Source: Exophiala sp. HKRS030
Lineage: Eukaryota > Ascomycota > Eurotiomycetes > Chaetothyriales > Herpotrichiellaceae
Assembly: GCA_023897205.1 (NCBI GenBank)
Contig: JAHWDD010000008.1
Location: 868,001-932,000, forward strand
Length of the DNA stretch: 64,000 nt
Reading direction: 5' to 3'
Part shown: one piece after another, positions 12,140-22,960 of the stretch
Layout of the letters: every line of letters starts with the position of its first letter
Numbering within the stretch: the stretch's first letter is position 1
Translations under genes and position numbers: made by a program
Notes under the pieces: generated by a model
Told to the model about the DNA's origin: nothing
Database searches by the model: none
Seen by the model: only the letters and a program-made list of their open reading frames with translations

Positions 12140-12345
12140 TTTCCATACCGTAAGCCTAGCCAGGAGCCCCCTTGGTCCCTGCCGGGCGCTATACGGGGCA
12201 GTCATGTCCAAGCGTGCCCGCGGCCCGACTATCCGATCCGTGCACGATCGACGATGCGATTTTAGTGTGAAGCATGGAGTTCGGATATCGGAGATTGTTG
12301 TTCGCACATTGCACCGCAGGAATTCTCTCCATCCAGTTGCCTGCA
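12140..12345 (+). repeat. Repeat D, copy 1 (inverted partner at 15560-15735)
   Basis: Blocks including AGCCCCCTTGGTCCC, a CGCGGCCCGACTATCCGATCC segment (positions 12218-12238) and GATTTTAGTGTGAAGC occur here. They reappear in the same order, reversed and complemented, at about 15560-15735. The two copies differ at many sites, so they are old. The ORF at 12200-12362 lies within the repeat and is not counted as a gene. Confidence 0.6.
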
Positions 12346-13224
12346 CCATCTCTCCACGGTGACCGCCTCGCTTCATATATCCGAAAACCGTCTCTGCTGA
12401 TCCTTTTCAAGAGGCACTGCCCCTGACCGAGTGGCACGAGTCTGCCTAGACGGCCAGCGAAGAGAGCCACCAAAACTGGTATCGGGCGCTACCGACCCTA
12501 ACGATCCCGTCATCGCTTTCTTTCTGAACCTGGACAAGATCTAAGCAAAAGGAACTTGGAAGCGGGACACACAGCTGCGGCGAGATTGTCCATCACAATC
12601 AGCTGAGGTATCCGCTGGTCGCCGGTGCTCAGATCGACAGCAAGACCAATAGATCGCGCGAGCCAACACACAGTGCAGGGCCTGGTGCCAGCAGTCGAGG
12701 TTTCGGTAACAGTGGTCGCGTTTGACATGGCGGAGCTACCGTGGCAGCTCGGGACGTACGTTCTCAGCACCGGCAAGAACGATGAAGCGAAGCTTGCGAC
12801 GCTGGGGCGATTGCGACAACTAGAAGAGATATATAGCGAAAAGAGGAGAGAGAAAACACGTAGATAACGTGAGACTGACGTATTGATTTTTGCGCGTTAG
12901 TTGGACACGACGGTAATGAAAGAAAGGGAGGAAGACCACAGAGAGGACAAGAAAAAGAAGAAGAAGAAAAAGAGGAAGGGAAAAGGAGAAGAGTAACCGA
13001 CCCCGAAAAAGGAACCAAACCGAAGACGCCTGCGGGGAAAATCGCTTCGCACGGCAACATCGCAGCCTTAGAAGCCAGACCGACTGAACAGACAACACAA
13101 AGCGCTCCATCGGCGTTGACGGCAGCACCATTGCCAGAAAACATCAACACCCCTCACCTGACCCCTAGCGATACCTAAAAATAGCGAAAGCAAGGAAGAC
13201 AGAAGCAAGGAAAGCTAGGCAACA
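12346..13224. other. Intergenic with purine-rich tract
   Basis: No supported gene. About 12915-12990 is an almost pure A/G tract (AAGAAGAAG-type). It produces spurious Lys/Arg-rich frames on the plus strand and Leu/Phe/Ser-rich frames on the minus strand. A frame at 12625-12867 on the plus strand ends in basic residues; it starts at a non-ATG codon and I cannot place it in any family. Confidence 0.4.
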
Positions 13225-13758
13225 GTGACGAGCAAGGCACACAAGAAGAGAAACCCCGAAAATGACAACCTCGCGAAGACGAGCGATAAGACCTCAAGGC
13301 CGACTAAGGCTCAGAAACGAGGAACCTCCCCGGTCGAATGGGAAACCCCAAGGATCAAGTTCAGAATCGGAAGGGAGTCCGAATGGAGACCAATAAGGAA
13401 GAAGAGAGAATAGGAGCTCATTCAAGATATCGAGATAAAAGTAGGAAAGCATATTGCGGACGCAATCATGGCCATCAAAGTATAGAAAGGAGAAGACATA
13501 ACAGTCTACCCAGCCTCGAGAATAACCATGCTCATGACGAACCTGAACTGCACCAAACACTAAGTCCCACTGATAGTCCTTAAGGGTACAACGATACCGA
13601 TTCTCCTTAGAGATGTCCCGGTCATGGGAGTAGTTAAAGCTACAGCCGATGAAATACAAGCAGAAGCGCAGAAGTTCAGCTTCGGCCTGCGTATCACTAG
13701 CGCACAATGTCAAGAGGGTGTAAGGGCAAGACAAAGGTTAGAATGCTTGTCCGAATGA
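13225..13758 (+). pseudogene. Degenerate basic/acidic ORF, possible retroelement-derived protein
   Basis: One frame stays protein-like for about 178 codons despite stops at about 13411-13413, 13486-13488 and 13561-13563. It is Lys/Arg-rich at first (TSKAHKKRNPENDN), then has amphipathic segments such as ELIQDIEIKVGKHIADAIM and VPLIVLKGTTIPILLRD, and ends QEGVRARQRLECLSE. Basic N-terminus, mixed middle and decay by stops are compatible with an ORF1 or gag-like protein of a retroelement, but I see no zinc knuckle or catalytic motif. The assignment is a guess. Confidence 0.35.
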
Positions 13759-14095
13759 GCGGCGAGGAAAATGCGACCAAAGCTATCAGTTATAAGGGAA
13801 AGCTTATAGCTGCCGAGAGGTACTTTAAGATACGACACCCTTGTAATAGACATCAACCACTTTTCAGGATGGGCAGCGCCCAAGAGGACTGAGCGACAGG
13901 ACCTTCCACCTCATCGTCGGAGGAATTCGCAATGGCCGCAGGTGTACACACAAACACACACACACACACACATAGAAACATTAATCAAATTAATGTAAGA
14001 TTTCTCTTAGATTACTGAAATCTAATACTAAGCTCTGTATGAACTCACGAAGAGTCGCCTATCAGTTCCGATCTATCTTCTTCTCTTGTGATGAA
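13759..14095. other. Intergenic with (CA)n microsatellite
   Basis: A CA dinucleotide run lies at about 13942-13972. The rest is the 3' flank of the convergent gene ending at 14096, and I see no other feature. Confidence 0.6.
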
Positions 14096-15223
14096 TTAAG
14101 CCGTCGGTTGAAAGAGAGTCCAATCAAGTAGTAGTGGTTGGGTGGTTGGAGAGTTCGAGAGAAGACGGTCCAGTCGGATAGGAGGGAAAGGCTCAGGTGT
14201 CGCCGAAGGCGGATATATAACATGTCGCTTCCCAACCTGCTTCACCTCATTCGTTTCGACGTCAAGTTGCCACGTCTCCCAAAAGATGTTTGAGATTTCC
14301 CCAACCCACTGACGACCCTGATAGAAAATCGGGCCATATCCTTCACCGTGACATTCCATTGCCTCGAACATCCGAGGTTCTTTCCAATCTTGTAAGTCGA
14401 TTCCCTCCTCATTCGATATCGGGCATCGATACTTTGGAGTCTCGACGATTTTCACCAGAGCACATTGAATCATCTCGGAAGCTTTCCCCTTCAACAGCAA
14501 TTCTACATCACTCTTCAACTTCTCGTAATTCTCAGAAAAGCCAACATCGAGAGCCCACTTGATCTTCCAATTTTTTCTCGAATCCTTTTCGAAGATTGCC
14601 AGATCAGGTATCTTCTCCGATCCCATATATTGTCCTTCATCGCAACTGACTAGACCGGTAGTTCTGACCCTAACAGGAGCCGTGAGAGAAATGCTTCGAT
14701 TTAGATTTTGAGCGAGAAATTCGACCACAGCCTCATGTACGTCGGATGGAGGCCCCTTGATGGTAAGAATTGACTTCGATGTGTCGTATGAGCATTCAAA
14801 AAAGTACCTATCCTCTTTCAGATTGAATTCATCATGGAGCTTGTACCAATCTTCAAGGGGAATCTCGAATTCTCTTTCTTCATCGGTGGCTAGAATAGGT
14901 TTGCGCCTATTGGCCTTGAAATCTCGAATGAGGGTCTTGACTTGGTCAATGGCGTTCGAGGAGGGCGGTGCTAGCAATGGTGGCATGGTTGTCGAAGTGG
15001 CTTCTTTTGGCAAGGGCTTGATCTTCTTCTGCAGAGTCTTGGAGGAAATAGGAAGATGGGATGACAGAGATCGAGAGAGACAGGATTTGGTAGACGTGGA
15101 GGAGAGGGTGCTATATATATTTGTAGGGCCATGGAGTGGAGGGCCGAAGCTTGAGCCACGTGATGATGCTGGAGTATAGAAGCCGCCATTGTCGCCGCGT
15201 TCGTCGCCTCGGAATGAGTCCAT
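14096..15223 (-). CDS. Hypothetical protein with possible PD-(D/E)XK nuclease-like fold
   Basis: Single-exon gene, 375 aa, ATG 15223, stop 14096-14098. The first 90 residues are Ser/Thr/Pro-rich and look disordered. The folded part contains EIPLEDWYKLHDEF, then KIPDLAIFEKDS followed by IKWALDVGFSENYEKL. The order PD, a short gap, then an E/D-x-G or E/D-V-A strand ending in S/Q resembles the core of restriction-endonuclease-fold proteins that are common and uncharacterised in fungi. The canonical Lys is not evident, so activity is doubtful. Two other genes in the window (41694-42848 and 48323-49469) share this layout. The frame is intact. The promoter side (15224 onward) is GC-moderate without a clear TATA. 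Alternative: a lineage-specific protein of other fold. Confidence 0.6.
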   Translation of the reverse strand: MDSFRGDERGDNGGFYTPASSRGSSFGPPLHGPTNIYSTLSSTSTKSCLSRSLSSHLPISSKTLQKKIKPLPKEATSTTMPPLLAPPSSNAIDQVKTLIRDFKANRRKPILATDEEREFEIPLEDWYKLHDEFNLKEDRYFFECSYDTSKSILTIKGPPSDVHEAVVEFLAQNLNRSISLTAPVRVRTTGLVSCDEGQYMGSEKIPDLAIFEKDSRKNWKIKWALDVGFSENYEKLKSDVELLLKGKASEMIQCALVKIVETPKYRCPISNEEGIDLQDWKEPRMFEAMECHGEGYGPIFYQGRQWVGEISNIFWETWQLDVETNEVKQVGKRHVIYPPSATPEPFPPIRLDRLLSNSPTTQPLLLDWTLFQPTA

Positions 15224-15559
15224 CGGGCTGGTATGTCAATGGAATGGATATTTGAAGGGAGAGAAAATGAAAGGAGACCGCACACAGCCATAACCGCACG
15301 CGGCCAGGGAGCAAACAAAGGACTTGGACCGCAAGCGTCCATCCCGTGATTAGACAAGGCACGTGACTCCGACAACCGCTGGCTCTGAAGTAGCACACAC
15401 TCATCCTGCTCGTGCCACGAGATAACTAGGATGAGTGATATGGTATGATCAATCAAATGTCAAGATTGCCGAGTCAGTGACTTGGCGGATGGTGATGGCA
15501 GGGAGACACTATCCGTTCTACTGCTGGTGGGAGGGAATTATAGGTTTGCTGGTCACGGG
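15224..15559. other. Upstream region of the 14.1-15.2 kb gene; no gene
   Basis: It holds presumed 5' flank of the minus-strand gene. The overlapping frame 14971-15456 runs through that gene's own start in another frame and is a shadow. Nothing else is recognisable. Confidence 0.5.
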
Positions 15560-15735
15560 GAGAATCTCCCTCCGATCTCCGAGCTTCATACTCCGGTTGC
15601 TTCACACTAAAATCACACTTGTACGTCGATCGCGGATCGGATATCTGGCCGCGGGGACGCTTACACATAGTGGCCCGTGTACAGTAGAGTCCTGGGTGGG
15701 ACCAAAGGGGGCCCTTGGCTAGGCTCTATACAGTA
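15560..15735 (-). repeat. Repeat D, copy 2
   Basis: Reverse-complement homologue of 12140-12345; shared blocks include GCTTCACACTAAAATC and CGCGGATCGGATATC. With copy 1 it brackets 3.2 kb that contains the 13.2 kb relic and the 14.1 kb gene. I found no terminal motif that defines its class. Confidence 0.6.
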
Positions 15736-15949
15736 GAAGCTAAACTGTCTGTCCGGGGGGGCCGGGTCACGTGAGGTCACATGGTCCCAGCGACACTTTA
15801 CGCCCGTCACCAGAAAAAGCATTGGGTATTGTTGGTCAGAACCTGTGAAGCCTAATTGTTCACATAGCCTGTCCGATGATGGAGTGAACCTTCAACGAGG
15901 AAACTTTCGGCTTCCATTCACTGTGAGCGTCGACTACAGAAGGCCAAGT

Positions 15950-16040
15950 CTTTCCCCATCCCATCTTCCCATTCCATCTTCCCATTCCATCTCCTCATCA
16001 CATCTCCTCATTCCATCTCTCATCCCTCTGGATTCCGACG
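15950..16040 (+). promoter_or_regulatory. Pyrimidine-rich tandem tract upstream of the 16054 gene
   Basis: Repeated CCCATTCCATCT-type words run for about 75 bases and end some 30 bases before ATG 16054. CT-rich tracts just upstream of starts are usual in filamentous fungal promoters and often precede the transcription start, so I read this as core promoter or 5' leader of that gene. Confidence 0.5.
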
Positions 16041-16053
16041 TCGTGCTTGCAGA

Positions 16054-17086
16054 ATGGCATCAACAGACTTCGATTCAGCTCAAGCCTGGGAGGTACTTCT
16101 TGATATCGCCAAAAAAATGGATCAGAGTAAGAGACTGGAAACTGTACAGATTCGACGCATCACGGATGCGGCGGCCATATTGAAGAGCGCCCAAAGCACT
16201 CAAAGGCGCCGGAGGTACAAATCATTCCTCCACGGGGTTCTCACCCGCGCAGGTCCCGGGGCGGTTCTCCTTTGCGCCTCCGCGTTCGGTCAGATCCGCA
16301 TGACGGAACTGAGAGATTGTGAACGAGACGATCTCCGCAATCACATTCGGGCCGGGGAGATTCCTTCCGGCATCAACGATTTGGCGATCCGGTGCGGCAT
16401 ACCGCGCTCGGTGGATGGTATGGCTCTTCCCCAGTTCCCCGTCGACTTTTTTACTGCCTTATTCACCACCGGAAGCAGATCTGAGACATTCACTCGGTGC
16501 CCAAGATTCTTCTGTCCGTTCGCCGTCGGATGGACAGTCACACGGCTCCATCTCGACCGACCCCGACCTTCCGAGTGCGGCGCAACAGCGGGTGGTCGAA
16601 AATGCCAAAATCCACGGGGTCGCCAAGGTCTTCGGCGACGACCTGTGTGGCGCCGTCAGGAGGGTCGAGGAGGGTTCGAGGGCCGCCGTGACCATGGCTT
16701 TCCCGCTCTGGGGCGGCCCGGTCCAATGCCTCATGAGCCTGGACATCTGCGAGCCGCACGTGGAACGACTCGCCATGGCACTGTTCGGGGCGAAGGTGAA
16801 GTGGGTCGGACAGGTACTGCACGTCGTCCTCGAACAAGGCACGACGTTGATCACACCCAACTCCGAAGCCACCTTGAAAGGGATCGGTGACGAGAGAATC
16901 GCTCGGGTTTTGGGGACCGAAATCTACGGCGCCATCAGGGAATGCCCCGTCCACGTGAGAGAAATCGCCGAAGGGAAGCGTGCCACGGAATGTGTCTCGA
17001 TGATATTCACCAAAGGGGGCGCCTTCATCAATTTGTCCCTGGGACTTGAGCGTAGTCTTCAGCTACAGAATAAGATGTACATGTAA
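16054..17086 (+). CDS. Unrecognised two-exon gene with internal C-terminal repeat
   Basis: Model: join(16054..16417, 16479..17086), 323 aa. The 61-nt intron (donor GTATGG, pyrimidine-rich, acceptor AGCAG) moves the frame from a helical N-terminus (WEVLLDIAKKMDQSK) into a Ser/Asp linker and then a folded half. That half contains two similar units, about residues 169-213 (VAKVFGDDLCGAVRRVEEGS...) and 262-311 (IARVLGTEIYGAIRE...EGKRA...), aligned at [VI]A[KR]V[FL]G, GA[VI]R, EG.RA, M.F and LSL. Third codon positions are strongly G/C, more so than in the repeats around it. I do not recognise the family. There is no signal peptide or obvious membrane segment. The intron is inferred only from frame and splice sites; a frameshift is the alternative. 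Confidence 0.6.
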
Positions 17087-18486
17087 ATGTTCAATCCATA
17101 CCCACTCTGCTCGACCTTCTCTGTCCTTCCTTCCACTTTCCATTGGTGAGCGTACGGTTGGGTGCCACTAAATGCCTTTTTCCTTTCCCGTTCGGCATCC
17201 ATTTCGGCGGCTTTGTCCGTCGTCGCCCGCCGTCGTCGATCTCGTAGACGGTGACGTTGCATCCCTTCCAGTATATCTCCTGACCCTTGCCTTCAATCAT
17301 TTTGACCGTATTCCCGGCGCACCTCTGTAAGATCCATCGACGAACCGAGCTCGTGAGGTTCAAAGGGCTAGAAGAATCAAGTCGAGCCTCAAACGCAGCT
17401 GAACCGGTTTACCATCAGAACTTTTGTCCAAACACCCGACGGCCGGGACTGCCCCCATCCCGCTCGTGCAATTTGTCGAGATTTTAGGGCTTTTCCAAAA
17501 AAGGATGGGCCGAAGGGCCTTGCTGTTTTCGAATTGCTTCGAGAGGGACTTGTCGATAATAAGGGTCGTTCGGGCTTTCCGGGCGCGGATGCGCCGTCGA
17601 GGAACGGAGGGGTCTGCAACAGGACGTTTGCATGTCGGGTGTGAGCAATTTTGCTACTGCTTCAAGGCACCGTGAGCGAACGAAATGTGGCAAGCGTCGC
17701 CAGTGTTACAAAACCGGATCGTCACCGTCGATTGGGAACGAACGATTCGCAAATGAAACTGCGCCGGTGACTCTGAATATCAACAGCGGGGGATTATTGG
17801 TCCCGTGACTCGCCTAGCTTCGTTGGCTATGACAGTAGCAACAACACTAATCCCCCTCGCACATTACCATTTTAGCCCAAGGGACGGAGTATAAACACTA
17901 GTGTTAGCTGCGCCCAGGGCCTCCCCGCCATTCTCTGCTAGTCCCCGTGTGAAGCCTTGGCATCATGTGACCACGGTTTCTTTGGTTTTATGTACGTACT
18001 TTACCTAGTTCTCTCCTCTCAGACAAATAGCCATTCCACCACGTTACACACCCGATTCCTTTTGATTGCTCTCGGCCAGCAAATGGTGAACCCCACCTGG
18101 TTGCCATCACTTCTCTTGATTTGTCTGTGAGACTATTGCCGCGAGTGAAGCTGGTTTCGCTGGGGAGACCGCGCAGCCGTTTGCGGAACGTTTCCTGCGT
18201 GTTGGCGACCCAAAGCCCCAGAACCCCGGACAAGTAAGTCGGTGCTTTCGCAGTCAGAATCAGATTGGCAACACCTCTTCGAACAAGATCACACCCTTCT
18301 CGATTTCGGCTTTGAACCCTTGCTACAAAATTCCTACACAGCTGGCAGAGTGCCTGCGCCCCTTCATACGTGCCTTTCGGACTCGGAAAAGAAACATCTT
18401 GCTACTTGCTGGACAATAGGTGGCACTCAACTGAACAGTTTGAAAGAGAAGGAGCATATCTGAGTGGGCTCACATTGCGAGACAAA
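17087..18486. other. Intergenic; no recognisable gene
   Basis: Short overlapping frames on both strands (for example 17389-17619 minus, 17424-17675 plus) have no domain or consistent start. There are no clear repeat units. It contains the 3' flank of the 16.1 kb gene. Confidence 0.45.
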
Positions 18487-18845
18487 GTGTTAAACGGAGC
18501 GTAACCTCCGTGATAATATGATTGTCAGGGGTCCAATATGATGTATCGTCGAGTCTGGCCTCGATGTCTGTGAGACTGCTCTCTACCTATTTTTACACGG
18601 TGTCCGTAAAAAGGAGCGTAAATCCTCAGTCTAGATGAGGCATTTCTCGCCGCGGCACGAGACCTCGGGGTGATGAATGCTAGGCGTGGTGAGATGCCTC
18701 AATCAAGCGCCCGTAAAATAGGTCTGAGAAGTATTTTTACAATGAGCGCCTAGACTGGGCTACAAAAAGAGCAACTGAGAGTAGCATTGAGTCTGGGCTT
18801 GGAAAGACAGGTTGGCGAAGTACTCCGCGGAGAAGGCCTCTGAGC
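18487..18845 (+). repeat. Dispersed repeat family A, copy 3, inserted in a kinase gene
   Basis: Begins TGTTAAACGGAGCGTAACC and carries GGGGTCCAATATGATGTATC, GAGTCTGGCCTCGATG, TATTTTTACACGGTGTCC, CCGTAAAATAGGTC and a terminal AAAGACAGG...GTACTCCGCGGAG block. The right end falls inside the reading frame of the minus-strand kinase (18846-19702), and its sequence supplies the last 36 or so codons and the stop. Confidence 0.75.
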
Positions 18846-19702
18846 GTCAGAAAAAACGACCGACGATCACCAACTTCCTGCCATTCTTCATAGATGTCAA
18901 ACGAACAACGTTGACCAGTTGTGATCTCAAACATTACTGCCCCAAATTGTCCAATGTCGGTCAGAATAGAAAACCCATATTTGTAGCAGCCTTTGAGGTC
19001 CCATTCGGGGTGCATTAGAGAAGATTCAGAGAAGTCAATGAGCTTATCATCATACACGATATTATCCAGCCGGAGGTCACAGAGAATGACACCTTTAGTA
19101 TGTGCGAAGGCCATGGCACGCGCTAACTGAATGAACCAGGAGAGCTGGACAGTTCTTTCTGGCCTGAAGTCGCTCAAGTACTGCCGCAGGTCGCCATTCA
19201 TCAACGGCATCTGGATCGAGGGTTCTTCGGAATCGACGTTGTAGCAGCGGATGATCCCAGGACGGTCGCCTAGCCTTTTGTAGATGGCTTTCTCGTGCCT
19301 GAAAGACGTGACGGCAACGGCGAGCTCGTTGTAGCTGTCTTCATTATGGTTCAATATTCTGTCATGAACAGGCACTCCATCAATTTCGACCAACTTCGAT
19401 ATCCGTGGAATTTTAAAAGCGTACCCTCCTCGATTAACGACAATTCCTGCACCACCCACTCCAATAACCTCTTCTTTCACAATTCTGCCGTCCAGATACA
19501 CAAAGTTTGCGATGTCCGGTGTCATGGATAGTTTGGGACGTCTAGGTGCGTTGTTAGGTTCGTTGGTGAAGCGAGTGAGGACAAATTCAGCTTCGTCTCG
19601 TCTGTTAGTTCCAGCAAAGTGAAGGCCGCAGGCTGGGGGACCAGTGGCAAAAACTTCGATCACACAATGATTGTTTAGAGAGGACTTTGAACATAAATGC
19701 AT
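18737..19702 (-). pseudogene. Fungal protein kinase-like gene, 3' end replaced by repeat A
   Basis: ATG 19702. Kinase features from the N-terminus: VYLDGRIVKEEVIGVGG nucleotide-loop region, GGYAFKIPR with the ATP-anchoring Lys, catalytic loop ILCDLRLDNIV (H-R-D replaced by L-C-D, Arg replacing the usual Lys, Asn kept), DFSES instead of DFG, and a late helix DIGQFGAVMFEITTG. This is the divergent kinase type seen in large fungal families, probably Ser/Thr-directed if active. After about DRRSFFLT (near 18846) the sequence becomes repeat A, so the last conserved C-terminal helices are missing and the final LRGLLRGVLRQPVF... residues are repeat-encoded. A truncated protein might still be made. 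Neighbours give no clue to substrate. Confidence 0.75.
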
Positions 19703-20419
19703 TGAGAGGTTTAGCTGAGTTATTGAATGTTGCTGCTTAACGATAAGCCCCTTGGCGCAGTCCAGATTTCCTTATTTATATTAGCGTAAATACGAAACAG
19801 TACAAGGGATTTTTGGTAGCTCCTCCTTGCCTCGCTTTTACTCGTATCTTTACTCATCCACATCACCTTGCGACTCTTCTATGGTTCCCAGAGATTGAAA
19901 AAAGGACAACACCTGTTGCAACAGGTGATTAACACGTTCAACTTCAAGTTTATCGAAGCGATGTTAGCCAAGGCTGCTGGGTCTTCCCCTCAGCCTCGAA
20001 CCCCTGAGGTCTGTCTACATCCTTTGTCTGCAAATACTGTATATATAAACCAGGTCAACCACATGTCACATTCGGAGGCGGATCCCCCTTCTCATACGAG
20101 GAGAGCAAGCCTTTGTGGCAGACAGAGACTACTTGTTCGAGCCTGAAGTTACGTCTAAAAACGGTTTAAGGCTACGATGCGGAAGATTCTTTTCGCGTAG
20201 CAGCCCGCAAGGACGATGCTCTTGATACATACACATCAGAACCAAGTCAACGATCAAAGACGAGCCGAGAACTCGATTTAGCCTAGGCGCCGATGGCTTA
20301 ACCGAGCGAGCGGACAACAGTGCTCCCGAAAAAGGTAACTCTTTGGGGATTGGAACTCTCTCCCGCGATCACAGCATTCGGTCTGGTCTTGGACGAGTAT
20401 CAAGACTTAATCCAGCCAA
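19703..20419. other. Upstream of kinase relic and of gypsy element; no gene
   Basis: Contains AT-rich sequence around 19770-19800 and 20040. A short frame at 19868-20146 ends without domain similarity. A 5' LTR for the downstream element may have stood here, but I could not match it to the 22.7 kb LTR-like segment. Confidence 0.4.
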
Positions 20420-22330
20420 GCGGTGATTGACATTCCTGAGGATGAATGGCTCCCTGTCCCAGTCAAAGGGATTCCTATCCACTGCCCCTGCAATCGGACA
20501 TCGCTGCACTTGTTCGGGGCTGCAGATATATCACCGTCATGGACGCAACCTCCTTCTTCTACCAATGGAGAGTGAAGCGATCAGACAGATGCAAACTCAT
20601 AGTCTTCTCACATCACTGGCAAGATCATCTCAACATAGCCGTTATGGGGTACAAAAGCTCAGTCCAATACGTCCAACAACAGACGTATCAATCTGTTGTG
20701 AGATCATTGGGAATACACAAAGGCCTACAAAGATGATGTTGTCATCTTTTCGAAGACAGTTGAAGAACATCAAGCACACTTGCGTGATGTGTTCGAACTG
20801 TTCCGGCCGAAAGGGATTCGGCCGGCTCCAAAAAAGCCTTCATCGGATTCCTCTCGGTGCAACTACTCGGGCAGCGCACTGAGGAGTCATGGTGTATCAC
20901 GCAGCTAATGTGAAACTTGCCATACAATCATCCTTGAAGACTTCATCCGTGGACAAGTTGAATCCGCGACTGATTTGGGCCTCTCAATATCTGCTTTAAT
21001 TCATGTGCGAGGAATTCGAAATCCATTGGAAACTTGGTAAAACCCACGTGGTACCGCATGCGCTCCCCAGGCTGCCAAACGATCAAGAGCCTCCTTCCGA
21101 GACGGAAGATGCCGTACTGAATTCTCATGACGCACTGGTACAGATGACTGATGACTTTTATCGTCGATGCTGGGACGGATATCAAAAGGAACCCGCAAGG
21201 GCACGAATCGCACCGAGTGTCGACAAAGACAGCCAGGGGTATCCTGATAGAACCGGCTTCATACGAGATGGTGGTCTGATATACCAGGAACAGGAGACCA
21301 GAAAACGACTCTGCATACCATTGTCAATACCAAAAGAAAATTTTCATCAAGTTCATGACGCAGCTGCGCATGCCGGGTTTCACCGTGCCTTCGAGCGTAT
21401 CAATGAACCATTGTTTATCCGTAATTGCGCCAAACAACGGAGAATATACATCAGGACATATTCAACTTGGGAAAAGCGGCAAACACTGAGACATAAACCA
21501 CACGGACAGATGGTACAATTGACAACACCACTCGTTCCCTTTCATGCCATTACAATGGATTTGGCGACGGCACTACCAGCTCAATATGGCAAAGACACGT
21601 TACTTACTGGGACGGATAAGTTTACCAAAATAGTCGCATTGATTCCAGGAGCCGAAACCTGGAATGCGGAGCGATGGGGAGAAGTGTTTGTTTCTCTTCT
21701 GTTTCGCAATTGGGTACTGCAAACAAGCATCATATCGGACAAAGACCCCAGGATCCTTGGAGACTTCTGGGAAGGAGCCTTTAGACAGCAGGGAATGTAT
21801 TTTCTGACGAGCTTTCGTGTATTGCCCGCAGACGGACAGCCAGAACTCAACTTTGACGAAATACAGAGTGATGTCGATTGGCATTAGAACTGCGAAACCA
21901 CTAACGCAAACGAATCGGAAGCCGAGTTGCTTCATCACGGCCTTTGAGAATGTCGAGGATCAGGGGAAACTACGACCATGGGATAGCAGCGAAGACATGA
22001 TGAAGATAAAGGAATTAGGACGAATCTATGAATGGCTGGCGCGGAATGCGAAAGAGGTCCAATCATGACATACTTTCGAATTGGGCACTCAAGTCCTTGC
22101 GATGCATTTCTACGTATCGTTGGGCAGACAGCGCAATTGTAACGCTCAGCAGCAGAAGCCGAGGAACGCCTGAACGAATGCATGGGAACGCTTACTACGT
22201 GTCTACTACGAAGGAGAGTTGCACAGCAATATGGCACGCATCTGAGGGTCTCTTTGAGATTACAAAGGGTTCACTCGTTTGGCTGCTGAACCGACAGGGT
22301 GTTGCCAGGCGACAAGGTGGAGATGGATGA
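20420..22330 (+). mobile_element. Ty3/gypsy retrotransposon remnant (RT and integrase)
   Basis: Reverse transcriptase pieces appear from 20446 (YPLPLQSDIAALVRGCRY, MDATSFFYQW, NIAVMGYK), followed in another frame by the catalytic YKDD (TYKDDVVIFSKT, about 20729-20760). RNase H is largely deleted. The integrase is in the ORF 21003-21887: zinc-binding His pair in HDAAAHAGFHRAF, catalytic Asp in ITMDLATALP and in SDKDPRI, and a mutated PQTDGQ-type motif (LPADGQPE). The frame is lost after that. RT before integrase defines the Ty3/gypsy order. Frame breaks make it non-autonomous; gag and protease are absent. Confidence 0.85.
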
Positions 22331-22679
22331 AATAATCGCGGACTGTCTCGACAAGGGAGTCGGAAAGCAATTTGAGATGCGAATTCGAGACCAGTGACAG
22401 CGGACCTTACTTCCTCCGATCCAACAAGGTCAATCAGGACGAATCGGCACCAACACGACACACCGGGCAAAGGAGACGATCAACTCGTTCCCCGAAGACA
22501 ACTTGTCAGCCCCGAGACGGGAACAGACGATGCAAATTGAGGAGACCTTACGGAAAAGACAGCATCGAGCTTTTCCGAAAACCCGGGGCAACCTGGACCT
22601 GCGGAGGACATCTCATTTCCTCTTCTCTCATAGAGAGGTAGACAAATCGATCATTTCCACACTGAACCTCTCCTTACAG

Positions 22680-22960
22680 TCCGATGCTGTGACAATGAGT
22701 GTGCGGTAAAGATCTAACTACTCGATTGACCCCGGCGCCCTGTAGATGCCGTGGAGGCCCGTACAGAAGTCGGGGAACGACGTGAACTAAGCGACGAATA
22801 CTGACAGAAGGTTGCGAGCGAACGAGAATGTTGACAGAGGTCACAGAAGCGCTGCGAGCGTCGCAGTGTAAGTCTTGAAAGGAGTCTCTACCTGTAAGGA
22901 GCATCAACGAGTTCGAGGTGGTTGTTGTTGTTGTTGTCGAGAATATGGACATGTCCTGAG
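22680..22960 (+). repeat. LTR-like segment downstream of the gypsy element
   Basis: The order of blocks (GGAGTCTCTACCTGTAAGGA, then GAGTTCGAGGTGGTTGTTG and a TTG run at about 22918-22938) parallels the right part of the LTRs near 41.4 and 63.6 kb (AGTCTTTACGGTTCAGGA, then GAGTTTGAGGTTTGTTGTTG). Its place just after the integrase relic fits a 3' LTR. I could not fix the exact ends. Confidence 0.5.

Noticed and set aside
12820..13150. Ser/Leu/Phe-rich minus-strand ORFs that look like membrane proteins
   Set aside because: They are the complement of an A/G-rich tract; starts are non-ATG or arbitrary.
16054..16890. Continuous 278-codon reading of the first frame at 16.05 kb
   Set aside because: After about 16417 it becomes Arg/Pro-rich and pattern-free, whereas the spliced frame gives repeated, balanced protein sequence.
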